Origin: Pseudorhizobium xiangyangii
Lineage (GTDB): Bacteria; Pseudomonadota; Alphaproteobacteria; Rhizobiales; Rhizobiaceae
Direction: 5' to 3'
DNA: 64,000 nt
Assembly: GCF_020531965.1 (NCBI RefSeq)
Contig: NZ_JAJAWH010000006.1
Location: forward strand, 124,001-188,000
Under the pieces are notes generated by a model, which saw only the letters and a list, made by a program, of their open reading frames with translations, did not search any database and was not told the origin of the DNA. The position numbers were made by a program, and so were the translations under genes. Positions 37,125-46,564 of this stretch are shown piece by piece. How positions within the stretch are numbered: position 1 is the first letter of the stretch; each line of letters starts with the position of its first letter.

Positions 37125-37694
37125 ATGACGACCCAGCAGAAAAAATCTTCGGCGCGCCATGGCTTCAAGACCGGTGAAGCAATTGTGTATCCGGCTCACG
37201 GCGTGGGTATGATCACGACCATCGAGGAGCAGGAAGTGGCGGGCATGAAGCTCGAGCTTTTTGTGATTGAATTCGAGAAGGACAAGATGCGGCTCAAAGT
37301 GCCTGTGGCAAAAGCGGTCAGCATCGGCATGCGCAAGTTGTCAGAGACCGATTTCGTAGAGCGGGCGCTCAAGGTTGTTCAGGGCAAGGCTCGCGTCAAG
37401 CGGACGATGTGGTCGCGTCGTGCGCAGGAGTATGATGCGAAGATCAATTCTGGCGATCTGATTTCTATCGCTGAAGTCGTGCGTGATCTTTATCGCGCTG
37501 AAAATCAGCCTGAGCAGTCCTACTCCGAACGTCAGTTGTACGAAGCTGCCCTCGAGCGCATGGCACGAGAAATCGCAGCCGTGAACAAGATGTCCGATAC
37601 CGAAGCTGTTCGCCTCGTCGAGGTCAACCTCGCCAAGGGCCCGAAGCGTGGCAAAGCGCTCGAAGAAGACGAAGCTCAGGAAGAAGCGGCATAA
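37125..37694 (+). CDS. carD: CarD family transcriptional regulator
   Basis: The 189-residue protein has the N-terminal RNA polymerase-interacting Tudor-like domain (FKTGEAIVYPAHGVGMITTI from about residue 14) and a helical C-terminal DNA-binding domain (about 80-165, with MWSRRAQEYDAKINSGD). CarD/CdnL proteins bind the beta subunit and stabilise open complexes at many promoters, including rRNA promoters. The ATG at 37125 gives the conserved start; an upstream in-frame GTG would add 12 residues. A good terminator follows. Confidence 0.94.
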   Translation: MTTQQKKSSARHGFKTGEAIVYPAHGVGMITTIEEQEVAGMKLELFVIEFEKDKMRLKVPVAKAVSIGMRKLSETDFVERALKVVQGKARVKRTMWSRRAQEYDAKINSGDLISIAEVVRDLYRAENQPEQSYSERQLYEAALERMAREIAAVNKMSDTEAVRLVEVNLAKGPKRGKALEEDEAQEEAA

Positions 37695-37719
37695 ATCGCC
37701 TAATCATCCCGCTCAAAGA

Positions 37720-37745
37720 CCCGGCCTTCGTGCCGGGTTTTTTAT
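37720..37745 (+). terminator. Intrinsic terminator of carD
   Basis: ACCCGGC (37720-37726) pairs with GCCGGGT (37733-37739) and is followed by a T-run. The -35 element of the rpoH2 stress promoter begins right after it. Confidence 0.92.
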
Positions 37746-37746
37746 T

Positions 37747-37771
37747 GGAACTTTTTTCTGTGCGCGACGTT
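37747..37771 (+). promoter_or_regulatory. EcfG (RpoE2)-type stress promoter upstream of rpoH2
   Basis: GGAAC (37747-37751), a 16-base spacer and CGTT (37768-37771) match the general-stress sigma consensus exactly. The start codon of rpoH2 is 215 bases downstream, leaving a long leader. RpoE2 control of rpoH2 is known in Sinorhizobium meliloti. Confidence 0.75.
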
Positions 37772-37986
37772 ACCCCGCCGGAACGGCGAATTCGTGCGCG
37801 CGCCAAAGCCGCATCCGATGAAGCTGGTTTCCTACAGAACTAGGGGACGCCTTTCGAAGGGCAAGTCCTCCCGGGAACTAAGAAGGGGATCAAGAGCGCG
37901 ATTGCAACTACCCGGCCTGCTGCTCAACCGGGTCTGAAAGCGGTGATCGTCTTCTTGGCAGGTCAGCTAATCTCACGGAGAAGACC

Positions 37987-38850
37987 ATGAAGACCATGTC
38001 TGCGGATCGCAATATGATCAAGATCGCCATGTCCGCTCCATATCTTGCGAGAGACGAAGAGCGAAACCTCGCGATCCGCTGGAAGGACGATCATGATCAG
38101 GATGCACGAAATCAGATCGCCCTTGCGCATATGCGGCTGGTCATCGCCATGGCATCAAAGTTCCGCGGCTTTGGACTGCCGATGAGCGATCTCGTCCAGG
38201 AGGGGTATGTCGGCCTGCTTGAAGCCGCCGCTCGGTTCGAGCCGGCGCGTGACGTACGGTTTTCCACCTATGCCAGCTGGTGGATCAGAGCATCGATGCA
38301 GGATTACATTCTTCGCAACTGGTCTATCGTCCGCGGCGGGACAAGTTCCGCGCAGAAGGCCCTCTTCTTCAATCTTCGTCGCCTGCGCGCCAAGCTTGCC
38401 CGAGGCGACAGCAATCTGACGTCCCGTGCCATCCACGAGGAAATCGCGGTGGCGCTCGGTGTCAGCGTTGCGGATGTGCAGACAATGGATGCGCGCCTTT
38501 CCGGCAATGACGCATCCCTACAGGCGCCATCCATTGCTGGCGATGCCGACAGCGGTGAACGGCTGGATCTACTCGCCAGTGCAGAACCGCTTCCGGATGA
38601 GCAGGTCTCCGGAATGATCGATGGCGAACGCCGGCTGCGTTGGCTGCAGGGCGCACTGACGAAGCTTAACGAACGGGAAAAGAAGATCATCCGTGCCCGC
38701 CGCCTCACTGACGAGGGCGCGACCCTGGAGGCCCTTGGCGTGGAGCTCGGCATCTCGAAGGAGCGAGTTCGTCAGATCGAAAGCCGCGCAATCGAAAAGC
38801 TCAAGTCGGCCCTGGTTTCGGCCAATCCGCAAATGGCGGCAGTCAACTAG
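37987..38850 (+). CDS. rpoH2: RNA polymerase sigma-32 type factor RpoH2
   Basis: The 287-residue protein is a group 3 sigma-70 family factor. Region 2 includes LVQEGYVGLLEAAARFEP and FSTYASWWIRASMQDYILRN; the RpoH box is KALFFNLRRLRAKL near residue 130; region 4 ends with LGISKERVRQIESRAIEKL. It directs transcription of heat-shock and stress genes. Several features, such as SAPYLARDEERNLAIRW near the N-terminus, recall the second rhizobial paralogue rather than RpoH1. An EcfG promoter lies upstream, which fits RpoH2 as a downstream step in the general stress cascade. It converges with the M48 peptidase gene only 10 bases away. Confidence 0.9.
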   Translation: MKTMSADRNMIKIAMSAPYLARDEERNLAIRWKDDHDQDARNQIALAHMRLVIAMASKFRGFGLPMSDLVQEGYVGLLEAAARFEPARDVRFSTYASWWIRASMQDYILRNWSIVRGGTSSAQKALFFNLRRLRAKLARGDSNLTSRAIHEEIAVALGVSVADVQTMDARLSGNDASLQAPSIAGDADSGERLDLLASAEPLPDEQVSGMIDGERRLRWLQGALTKLNEREKKIIRARRLTDEGATLEALGVELGISKERVRQIESRAIEKLKSALVSANPQMAAVN

Positions 38851-38860
38851 GTCGCCACCT

Positions 38861-40408
38861 TCACTCCGATATGATCTTCACCTTCTGGCCGGGCGAAATC
38901 GTCGCCCCGGCTGGCAGAGCATTGATCAGTTTGAACAGATCGAGCTTACGGTCGGTTCCCATCATCCGCCCGGCAAGTGTCGCCAACGTATCGCGCGGTC
39001 CCACCGTCAAAACTCGCACCCTGAGCGGCTTGAGGGCGGCAGTTTCCTTCGGCGTCATCTGGCGGAAGCTCGACGTCAGTATCGCGGAGACCTGATCGAG
39101 GGTTGGGCTTCCCTTTGGCACTGCCGTCAGGAACCTAAAGATCTGGTTGTTCAACCGGATCACCGTTACGTCGAAATCCCATCGCTCCGCAGAAGCTCGC
39201 GCAGTAGCGCCCTCCAGACCGTTGACGGTCACGGGACGCACAGTCTCGGGCCTGAGACCTGCAACCCAGCCACTTGTAAGATAGTTCGTCAGACTGGTTG
39301 TGTCGCCTGCATCGACCCCATCGAAGCGAATGGCCGTCTCGCCGGGCCCGGTGGCCAGGACAGCATCGACCTTGTTGTCGATTCTGAACTCCGGCGGTAC
39401 CTCGAAGCGAATCCCAAGGCCTCCGTGGAGAAAGGTCTGCCCGCGCACGAAGCCTTCCTCGGGACTATCCCCGTAGAGGAGGCCGTCAATGCCGGCTAGG
39501 TAGTAGTTGCGCCCTCGGTCTCCGACGGTCCCTTCCATCCCTTGGGCGCGCGCATGACGGCGCGCGAGGTCCGTACGCTGCGGTGCGTTGGGGTGGCTGG
39601 ACAAGAAATCGAGGCTCTGGTCGGTATCAGGATCAACGGAAGAGAAACGCGCATAGGCCGCCATCGAATCGAGGAACCTGGGAGCCGCGTAGGGATCGTA
39701 ACCCGCTTCGCCGAGCATCCGCACGCCGATGACGTCCGCCTGCAGCTCCTGCTGTCGCGAGAAGGCAGCCAGACGAAGCTTTCCACGGGCAAGAGCCTGC
39801 TTGCCGGCAAGATCGCTTGAAAGTACTTCCGCCACCACGCGGCTTGCGATTACCTCGGCCTCTTCCCGCCGCTGCCGCTCGATACCGTGATTGGCTGTGA
39901 CGTGGGCCATCTCATGCGAGAGAACAGCCGCAACTTCCGAGGCGTCGTTTGCTAAAGCGAGGAGACCGCGGGTTACATAGAGGTAGCCGCCTGGGAGAGC
40001 GAACGCATTTATGGCTGGAGAATTGAGAATGGTTATCCGATAAGATTGCACCGGATTTTCGGAAACTGTCGTCAACGCCCCGGCGATGCGGGCCACCAGC
40101 TTCTCGGTTTTCTCGTCGTGGTATTCGCCGCCATAGCTTGCAACGATACGAGGATGCTCTCGAGCCCCCATCTGCGCGCGCGGATCGTTCTTCTGGACCT
40201 CGTCAACGATCTGCGGCGAGTCCGAGGGAGAGACGTTTGGCTGGTAGGCCTGGTCGAGGATAGACTGGCAACTCGACAGCACAACTGCGGACGCGACCAG
40301 AATGGCGATGTTTCGCGTAGCAACGCTTGCCGAGCGAAATCTACGGGCCGGGGCGAGTGCCAGTCCTTCCCGCTGTATCGTCTTCGTTATCGGCTTCACC
40401 ATCATCAT
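38861..40408 (-). CDS. M48 family metallopeptidase, lipoprotein (BepA-like) with LysM-like C-terminus
   Basis: The 515-residue protein has an N-terminal signal with a lipobox-like VLSSC near residue 47, an M48 zinc protease domain with HEMAHVTANHG near 165 and the third ligand region in RQQELQADVIG, and a C-terminal part ending in a LysM-like segment (GPRDTLATLAGRM to ISPGQKVKII, about 465-513). It is probably a periplasmic or outer-membrane-attached protease for envelope quality control. Three ATGs in a row begin the gene (40408, 40405, 40402) and cannot be told apart. Confidence 0.87.
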   Translation of the reverse strand: MMMVKPITKTIQREGLALAPARRFRSASVATRNIAILVASAVVLSSCQSILDQAYQPNVSPSDSPQIVDEVQKNDPRAQMGAREHPRIVASYGGEYHDEKTEKLVARIAGALTTVSENPVQSYRITILNSPAINAFALPGGYLYVTRGLLALANDASEVAAVLSHEMAHVTANHGIERQRREEAEVIASRVVAEVLSSDLAGKQALARGKLRLAAFSRQQELQADVIGVRMLGEAGYDPYAAPRFLDSMAAYARFSSVDPDTDQSLDFLSSHPNAPQRTDLARRHARAQGMEGTVGDRGRNYYLAGIDGLLYGDSPEEGFVRGQTFLHGGLGIRFEVPPEFRIDNKVDAVLATGPGETAIRFDGVDAGDTTSLTNYLTSGWVAGLRPETVRPVTVNGLEGATARASAERWDFDVTVIRLNNQIFRFLTAVPKGSPTLDQVSAILTSSFRQMTPKETAALKPLRVRVLTVGPRDTLATLAGRMMGTDRKLDLFKLINALPAGATISPGQKVKIISE

Positions 40409-40597
40409 GACCCGCTATCCGACGTGTTATGCCGGAAATGCCCCAACCTCAGGAAAGGCGATACTTGCACTCTTCGACTTAGCGATTTTTGCGCTGCAAT
40501 CACAGAGGCTCTCACTCAAATAAGAAGTTCCGGTGCAGGCAAAAAGGCGCTGTTGCTGCGATGCCACCGTGCCAAGACCAAATTGTGGCGATCCGAC

Positions 40598-41320
40598 CTA
40601 CCCCGAGAGGAATTGGGAAATCGCCGGCACGCCGCATCGGGTCAGGAATTCCTCGGTGGTCGCCTGAACGATCACTTCTCCTTCGTCAATGAAAACCACA
40701 TTCGTCGCCAAACGCTTCAGTTCGTCCGGATCATGAGTAACGATGAGGATCGTGGCTTTCGTCTGCTCGTGGAGCCGCAGAAGCATCGAAGCCATGCTGA
40801 ACCGCAGGCCAGGATCGAGAGCGGCAAAAGGCTCATCCATCAGCAGGACCGGCCTTTCCCGCACAAGCGCGCGTGCGAAGGCCACCCGTTGCCGCTCCCC
40901 GCCTGAAAGCGAGGCTGGCATTCGTCGTTCCATGCCGGTCAGGCCCACCTCGGCCAGCGATCTTGAGACTGCTTCGCGGTCCTGCTCGGTCAATTTGAGC
41001 GACGGATTGATGCCGAGCCCGATATTGGTGAACACATCGAGATGGCCGAACAGGTTGTTGTCCTGGAAGACCAAAGAAACCGGCCGTTCAGAGGGGTGTC
41101 GATCCGTCAGATCCTTGTCATCGAACAAGACCTTGCCTGCATCCGGGGTTTCGAACCCCGCAATCAGATTGAGCAGGGTCGACTTACCTGAGCCGGACGG
41201 TCCGCTGATCGCAGTTATTGTCCCTGCCGCGAAGCTGCAATCGAAGCGAAGCTGTGTGTCGCCCAGCGTCAGCAACACGCTGTCCAGTCGTATTTGCGGC
41301 GCTTGGTTACCTGCCGGCAT
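40598..41320 (-). CDS. thiQ: Thiamine ABC transporter ATP-binding protein ThiQ
   Basis: The 240-residue ATPase has Walker A GPSGSGKSTL, the LSGGERQRVAFARAL signature, Walker B LLMDEPFAALD and the switch His in IVTHDPDE. It powers uptake of thiamine and its phosphates. Its start overlaps the end of thiP by 14 bases, so the two are translationally coupled. It is the last gene of the riboswitch-controlled thiBPQ operon. Confidence 0.95.
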   Translation of the reverse strand: MPAGNQAPQIRLDSVLLTLGDTQLRFDCSFAAGTITAISGPSGSGKSTLLNLIAGFETPDAGKVLFDDKDLTDRHPSERPVSLVFQDNNLFGHLDVFTNIGLGINPSLKLTEQDREAVSRSLAEVGLTGMERRMPASLSGGERQRVAFARALVRERPVLLMDEPFAALDPGLRFSMASMLLRLHEQTKATILIVTHDPDELKRLATNVVFIDEGEVIVQATTEEFLTRCGVPAISQFLSG

Positions 41321-42938
41321 GCTTGCTCCTGTCAGTGCCGATTCCGGACGTCCCGATAAATGTCAGCGCGAGGCATACGATGCCAAGAATGAGTGCCAGA
41401 CCATCCGCGTCCGCGGTCCTGTAACTTGAGAGCCGGCGGTACAGTAGCCACGGCAGCGTGACGAAGTCATTCGAGCCGAACAGCGCCACCGCTCCCAGAT
41501 CTCCCAATGACAATGCCATGGCGAAGGAAAGGGCCAGAAGCACAGGCCGCAGCAAGACAGGCCGGTCGATCCGCAAGAGCTTTGCGATGCCGCCAATCCC
41601 CAGGCTGGCGGTCAGGCGCGCAGTGCGTCGCCAGTGCTCGCCAATCGCAGGCTCAAGAACCCGCATGACGAAGGGTAGCGCCATCAGGGCGTTTATCGCG
41701 ACGACCAGATATGGTGCCATTCGGGTCACGTCACCCCATGGTCTCAGCAGAAAGAACCATCCGGTTCCCAACACCACTGGCGGCACCAGAAGCACGAGCG
41801 AAGAGGTGGCGGCAAGAACGGTAGAAAACATGCGCGCAGTCTTGCCTGACTGTTTCTGGTCGCCAATAGCTATGCGTGCTGAAATGATTGCAATTGCAAT
41901 CATGACCGACACGACGCCGGACGACAGGGCGATTGCGGCGCTGGTCGATGCCGCCTCCAGGAAGGCTGGGCTCATTACCAGCCTTGGCAGGTCCGCCTGC
42001 AGCCCTGCGGCCAGGATCGAGAAGAGCGGCAGAAGGATGAAGAGGGTCGCGCAGCCGATCACCGTTCCGTCCCACAAGCGGCGGCTCCAGGTTTGTCCGT
42101 CAAAGCGTTGGACGCGCCGACCACTGGCGGGAAGGGTCTGGTCCGTGGACGGAAGCAGGCTGAGCAGGCCGAGGACAATGGCGGTCAGCGTGATCTGCAT
42201 AACGGACAGAGCAATCGCTCGTGGCGGATCGAAGTCGAAGCGCAAGGATTGGTAGATGGCCACCTCAAGCGTCGTCGCTGCGGGGCCGCCTCCGAGGACG
42301 AGGACGAGCGTGAAGCTGGTGGCGCACAACATGAAGATCAGCCCCGCGATGCCCGGCAGGATCCGTGCGAGTGCCGGCCATTCGATGAAACGCCAGATCG
42401 ACCAGGGCTTCATGCCCAGTCCGGTCGCCAGCAGCCAGTATTCGCCCGGTAGCCGGTCGAGTGTCGCCACCATCAGCCTGCAGGCCAGAGGCAGGTTGAA
42501 GAAGACGTGAGCGAGGAGGATGCCGCCCAGGCCGTAAATGCTGACAGGTTCCGCAAGGCCAAGGTTCAGCAGCAGGCCGTTCAATAGGCCCTGCCGGCCC
42601 CAGATGGTGATCAGACCGAGTGCTGCCACAAGCACGGGCAGTCCCATTGGGAGCGCCATCAGCCGCAGAATCCAGAGGCGACCGGGGAACTCGGGACGTC
42701 GGGCAAGTGCGAGTGCAACGGGGATGGCGAGCGCTATGGAGAGCAATGTCGACAGGTTGGCCTGCATCAATGTGAACTGCAGAACTTTCCAGGTGTAAGC
42801 GTCGAAAAGGCTGCGGTGCGATGGCGTGGCGTCAAATCCAAGGAGAGCCAGAACCGCCAACCCGACGAAAAGCGATACGAAGGCGAAGGCGAGAATACCC
42901 AACCCTATTCCACGCCGGTGTTCCGCTCTCGTCAGCAT
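41307..42938 (-). CDS. thiP: Thiamine ABC transporter permease ThiP
   Basis: The 543-residue protein has about twelve membrane segments and two EAA-type loops that contact the ATPase (EWPALARILPGIAG near residue 197 and the matching loop near 460), meaning it is a fused permease dimer as in E. coli ThiP. It forms the inner-membrane channel for thiamine and TPP. It starts 9 bases after thiB. Confidence 0.95.
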   Translation of the reverse strand: MLTRAEHRRGIGLGILAFAFVSLFVGLAVLALLGFDATPSHRSLFDAYTWKVLQFTLMQANLSTLLSIALAIPVALALARRPEFPGRLWILRLMALPMGLPVLVAALGLITIWGRQGLLNGLLLNLGLAEPVSIYGLGGILLAHVFFNLPLACRLMVATLDRLPGEYWLLATGLGMKPWSIWRFIEWPALARILPGIAGLIFMLCATSFTLVLVLGGGPAATTLEVAIYQSLRFDFDPPRAIALSVMQITLTAIVLGLLSLLPSTDQTLPASGRRVQRFDGQTWSRRLWDGTVIGCATLFILLPLFSILAAGLQADLPRLVMSPAFLEAASTSAAIALSSGVVSVMIAIAIISARIAIGDQKQSGKTARMFSTVLAATSSLVLLVPPVVLGTGWFFLLRPWGDVTRMAPYLVVAINALMALPFVMRVLEPAIGEHWRRTARLTASLGIGGIAKLLRIDRPVLLRPVLLALSFAMALSLGDLGAVALFGSNDFVTLPWLLYRRLSSYRTADADGLALILGIVCLALTFIGTSGIGTDRSKHAGR

Positions 42939-42947
42939 CGGCTGTGT

Positions 42948-43949
42948 TTACCGTCCGCTCATGGCGGCAAGCCACTCGTCGATCCATGCCTGGCGGTTCT
43001 TGGCCACCTCGGCGGGATCCATGATCAGCGTTTTCTGAGGTTTGACCAGCCGATCGAATGGTTCGGGTAATTTCTCCGACATCTTCGCTGCCGGCATCAT
43101 CCAGTTGGTGGTCGGGATGATGTTCTGGAACGCGGGTGACATCATGAAGGTCAGAAACTGCCTCGCCAGATCCTTATTCTCTGAGCTTTTGAGCAGGCCG
43201 GCCAACTCGATCTGGATGTAGTGGCCTTCCGAGAATGCAGCGGCCTGATACCGATCGGTTCCTTCTTCAACCATATGGTAGGCCGGGGATGTGGTGTAGG
43301 AGAGCACCATAGGCACTTCGCCCTTGGTGAAAAGTCCATAGGCTTCGGACCAACCGGGCGTCACCGTCAGGACGCGCCCTCTGAGTTTCTCCCAGGCTTC
43401 CGGCGCCTTATCGCCGTAGACGGACTTCATCCACAACAGCAAGCCAAGCCCGGGCGTCGAGGTGCGCGGGTCCTGAATAGCTATCTTCACGGCGGGATCA
43501 CCCTCGACCAATTCCCTAAGGCTCGTTGGGGGCGTCTCAAGCGCCTGGGTGTCGTAGACGATCGCAAAGTGCCCGTAGTCGTAAGGGATGAAGGTATCGT
43601 CGCTGTATCCGCCGGGAACCGTGATGGGACCCGTATCCAATCCATGCGCCTCGAACAGATTGGTAGCCTTCGCCTCCGTGGCGAGGTTCGTATCAAGGCC
43701 AAGAGCCAGATCGGCTTGTGTCGTCTCGCCCTCCAGTTTCAGCCGCGACAGGAGTGCCACGCCATCCGCAACGCCGACGAAATTCACGGTGCAATTGCAA
43801 GTTTTCTCAAACGCCGCCTTGACCTTCGGCCCCGGGCCCCATTCTGCGGTGAAGCTCTCGTAGGTGTAGATCGTCAGCTTAGCTTCCTGCGACAGCGCGG
43901 AAGAAGCCAGAACAGAAGTCAGAAAAATGGACAGGACAATCTTCCGCAT
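42948..43949 (-). CDS. thiB: Thiamine-binding periplasmic protein ThiB
   Basis: The 333-residue protein begins with a Sec signal peptide ([20 protein letters not shown]) and continues [20 protein letters not shown], the family N-terminus. It captures thiamine, TMP and TPP in the periplasm for ThiPQ. Of two close start codons, 43949 has GGAG six bases upstream, while 43955 abuts it; I use 43949. The TPP riboswitch lies about 50 bases ahead. Confidence 0.95.
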   Translation of the reverse strand: MRKIVLSIFLTSVLASSALSQEAKLTIYTYESFTAEWGPGPKVKAAFEKTCNCTVNFVGVADGVALLSRLKLEGETTQADLALGLDTNLATEAKATNLFEAHGLDTGPITVPGGYSDDTFIPYDYGHFAIVYDTQALETPPTSLRELVEGDPAVKIAIQDPRTSTPGLGLLLWMKSVYGDKAPEAWEKLRGRVLTVTPGWSEAYGLFTKGEVPMVLSYTTSPAYHMVEEGTDRYQAAAFSEGHYIQIELAGLLKSSENKDLARQFLTFMMSPAFQNIIPTTNWMMPAAKMSEKLPEPFDRLVKPQKTLIMDPAEVAKNRQAWIDEWLAAMSGR

Positions 43950-43997
43950 CAACATCTCCGTATTCGTAAAGAGGGAATAGGCGCTGATGAAAAGCCG

Positions 43998-44077
43998 TCT
44001 AATCCCTCCGCCGGTGTTAACCGGATCAGGTTCCGCGGGTTGGCATTGCCTCTCAGCCGCGTACGCGGCACCCCGTT
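43998..44077 (-). ncRNA. TPP riboswitch (THI element)
   Basis: On the minus strand GGGGTGC (44074-44068) begins the aptamer, followed by GGCTGAGAGG and the conserved core ACCTGATCCGGTTAACACC, then GGCGGAGGGATT near 44002. This is the thi box that binds thiamine pyrophosphate and shuts off expression, here of thiBPQ. The short distance to the start of thiB favours translational control. Confidence 0.96.
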
Positions 44078-44141
44078 AGATCAGGCGAAGATGTAGCGAG
44101 CGATGTCACACTTGGCAAGCTGTTCAGACAGGCTGTTGCCG

Positions 44142-44588
44142 TCAGTGGTGCCGCCGGAAAACCCGCAGTTCCCGCGGTACGGCGGCGATACCTCCGGTAC
44201 GGCTGGCGACAGCGAAATTGATCGACTGCTCCACGACATGCGGCATGACGGGTTTAGTCAGAACGCCAAGGGGACCGTTTTCAATCTCTTCCACGTCCTC
44301 CGGATTGCCGGTCATGAAGATAACGGTGATCCCGTACGTCTCGGCCAGTTCTCGCCCGATGCTTGGCCCCGTCCTGCCGTCGGACAAATTTACGTCGACG
44401 AAGGCAATGTCCGTTGTCTGGGCAAGCTCCAGGGCATGGCTGCGTCCACTTGCAAAGCCCGCGACCTTGAGACCCATGGCCTCGACGGTTTCAGCCACAT
44501 CAAGTGCGATCAGGAACTCGTCCTCGACAATCAGGACGCGCTGATCTGCCGATTGGGCCAGCCGACGACTCGGTACATTAGTCAGCAT
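44142..44588 (-). CDS. Single-domain response regulator under a general-stress promoter
   Basis: The 148-residue protein is only a receiver domain: acidic VEDE near residue 21, phospho-acceptor Asp65 in FVDVNLSDG, Thr93 in FMTGNPED and Lys112 in LTKP. There is no output domain. The FMTGN loop resembles the FATGUY receivers linked to alphaproteobacterial stress signalling. ATG 44588 has GGGAGA upstream; a GTG at 44621 would add 11 residues. A perfect EcfG promoter lies upstream (44656-44680). It probably relays or drains phosphoryl groups in a histidine-kinase network; the partner is not in the window. Confidence 0.83.
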   Translation of the reverse strand: MLTNVPSRRLAQSADQRVLIVEDEFLIALDVAETVEAMGLKVAGFASGRSHALELAQTTDIAFVDVNLSDGRTGPSIGRELAETYGITVIFMTGNPEDVEEIENGPLGVLTKPVMPHVVEQSINFAVASRTGGIAAVPRELRVFRRHH

Positions 44589-44655
44589 TGGGTGTCTCCC
44601 GGGTTTAGTTGCCTTGGCCACCAGTTTAGCCGTACCAGATCGATACTGCTGACCG

Positions 44656-44680
44656 AACGGCTCCCGGGATCTATTGTTCC
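44656..44680 (-). promoter_or_regulatory. EcfG (RpoE2)-type stress promoter for the response regulator
   Basis: On the minus strand GGAAC (44680-44676), a 16-base spacer and CGTT (44659-44656) give an exact consensus match. The ATG at 44588 is about 68 bases beyond the -10 element. Confidence 0.7.
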
Positions 44681-44737
44681 GGATCGTTACACCAAGGCTG
44701 CGGTTAAACGGCTGGTATGGCTAACGAACCGTTAAGC

Positions 44738-46561
44738 TTAACCCTCCAGCTCCTCACGCAGCATTTCCAGCTCAAGCCACTCCTCTTCCATGCCCATCAG
44801 CTTTTCACGAAGCTTTTCCAGCTCAGCGGCCAAGCGGTTGAACGTGCCGGGGTCCTTCGTGAAAAGATTGGGATCCGCCATTTTCTCTTCTCGTGCGGCG
44901 ATATCGGCTTCTGCCTTCGCCATCTCTTTCGGAAGGTTTTCCAACGCGAACTTCTGCTTGAAGGATAGCTTGCCTTTTGCTTTTGCGGGCTCGACCGACG
45001 GCGATGATGCTTCGCTCCTGGCCTTTTCCTGTTTCTCAGCGTGCCGCCGTTCCTCCTGCGCACCTTTCCGCTGTGCCAGCATGTCGGTGTAGCCGCCGGC
45101 ATATTCGACCCAGCGGCCATCGGGCGCATCCGGGACCGCAGGGGCGATGGTCGAGGTAACGGTGCGATCGAGGAAATCGCGATCGTGGCTGACGAGGATG
45201 ACAGTGCCGTTGTAGCCGGCGACGATCTCCTGCAGCAGGTCGAGGGTCTCGATGTCGAGATCGTTGGTCGGCTCGTCGAGGATCAGCAGGTTGGATGGCC
45301 TGGCCATCATGCGGGCCAGCATAAGCCGCGCTCGCTCCCCGCCCGAGAGGTTCTTGATTGGCGTGCGGATCTGTTCCGGCTGGAACAGGAAGTCCTTCAT
45401 GTAGCCCGCCACATGGCGCTGCTCTCCGTTGACCAGAAGGGTTTCACCCCGCCCGTCTGTCAGGTAGTGCGAGAGCGTTTCCTCGGGATCGAGGTCCTCC
45501 CGTTTCTGGTCGAGCGTCGCGATCTCAAGATTGGTGCCCAGCTTTACGATGCCGGCATCCGGGGTCAGCTCTCCCGTCAGCATCTTCAGGAGCGTCGTCT
45601 TACCCGCACCATTGGGGCCGACGAGACCGATCCGATCACCGCGATGGACGCGGAGCGAGAAGGGGCTGACGATGGTGCGCTCTTCGTAGTTCTTGCTGAT
45701 AGCTTCGGCTTCGATCACCAGCTTGCCGGATTCCTTGGCTTCGGTGACGGTTGCCTGCACGGTGCCCTGAGGTCCCTTGTGGCCGCGGTAGTTGGCCCGC
45801 ATGCTATGCAGATCGCCGAGGCGACGCATGTTGCGTTTCCGCCTCGCTGTCACGCCATAGCGCAGCCAATGCTCTTCCCGCTCGATGGCCTTGCCCAGTT
45901 TGTGCTGCTCCAGTTCCTCGGCTTCCAGAACCTCGTCCCGCCATGCCTCGAAGTGGGAGAAGCCGCGGTCGAGGCGCCTTGCCGTGCCGCGATCCAGCCA
46001 GACGGTGGCGTTGGAAACCTTTTCCAGGAAGCGTCGGTCATGGGAAATCAGGACGAGTGCACTGCGGGTCTTTCTCAGTTCGTCTTCCAGCCATTCGATC
46101 GTCGGCAGATCGAGATGGTTGGTGGGCTCGTCCAGCATCAGGATGTCGGGTTCAGGCGCCATGACGCGGGCAAGTGCTGCGCGTCTGGCCTCACCCCCGG
46201 AAAGGCGATTGGGATCCTCTTCACCCGTCAGGCCCAGGTGCTCGAGCAGATAGGTGACGCGATAGGGATCGTCGCCAGGTCCCAGCCCTGCTTCGGCATA
46301 AGTTTGAACGGTGGAATAACCCGCAAAATCCGGAGCCTGCTCCAGGTAGCGGATCGTGGCGCTGGGGTGGCGGAAAACTTCGCCGGATTGTGCCTCCACC
46401 ATTCCGGCGGCGATTTTCATCAGCGTCGATTTTCCGGAGCCGTTGCGTCCGACGAGGCAGATGCGGTCTCCCGGCTCCACCTGCAGGCCCGCGCCCGCCA
46501 ATAGCGGGGTGCCACCGAAGCTAAGGAAAATATCGTCGAGTTTCAGGATCGGGGGTGCCAA
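44738..46561 (-). CDS. uup: ABC-F family ATPase (Uup-like)
   Basis: The 607-residue protein has two ABC domains in one chain and no membrane segment: Walker A GRNGSGKSTL near residue 38 and GPNGAGKTTL near 317, signatures LSGGEARRAALAR and LSGGERARLMLAR, and Walker B motifs ILMLDEPTNHLD and LLILDEPTNDLD. A C-terminal coiled coil (about 520-605) is the Uup-type DNA/RNA-binding tail. ABC-F proteins act on the ribosome or, for Uup, also on DNA intermediates. The start is TTG, 3 bases after the thiamine pyrophosphokinase stop, so the two are probably co-transcribed. Confidence 0.9.
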   Translation of the reverse strand: MAPPILKLDDIFLSFGGTPLLAGAGLQVEPGDRICLVGRNGSGKSTLMKIAAGMVEAQSGEVFRHPSATIRYLEQAPDFAGYSTVQTYAEAGLGPGDDPYRVTYLLEHLGLTGEEDPNRLSGGEARRAALARVMAPEPDILMLDEPTNHLDLPTIEWLEDELRKTRSALVLISHDRRFLEKVSNATVWLDRGTARRLDRGFSHFEAWRDEVLEAEELEQHKLGKAIEREEHWLRYGVTARRKRNMRRLGDLHSMRANYRGHKGPQGTVQATVTEAKESGKLVIEAEAISKNYEERTIVSPFSLRVHRGDRIGLVGPNGAGKTTLLKMLTGELTPDAGIVKLGTNLEIATLDQKREDLDPEETLSHYLTDGRGETLLVNGEQRHVAGYMKDFLFQPEQIRTPIKNLSGGERARLMLARMMARPSNLLILDEPTNDLDIETLDLLQEIVAGYNGTVILVSHDRDFLDRTVTSTIAPAVPDAPDGRWVEYAGGYTDMLAQRKGAQEERRHAEKQEKARSEASSPSVEPAKAKGKLSFKQKFALENLPKEMAKAEADIAAREEKMADPNLFTKDPGTFNRLAAELEKLREKLMGMEEEWLELEMLREELEG

Positions 46562-46564
46562 GGA

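Noticed and set aside
45041-46504. A 487-codon open frame on the plus strand inside the uup gene
   Set aside because: It is antisense to two intact ABC domains with all motifs and shows no domain of its own.
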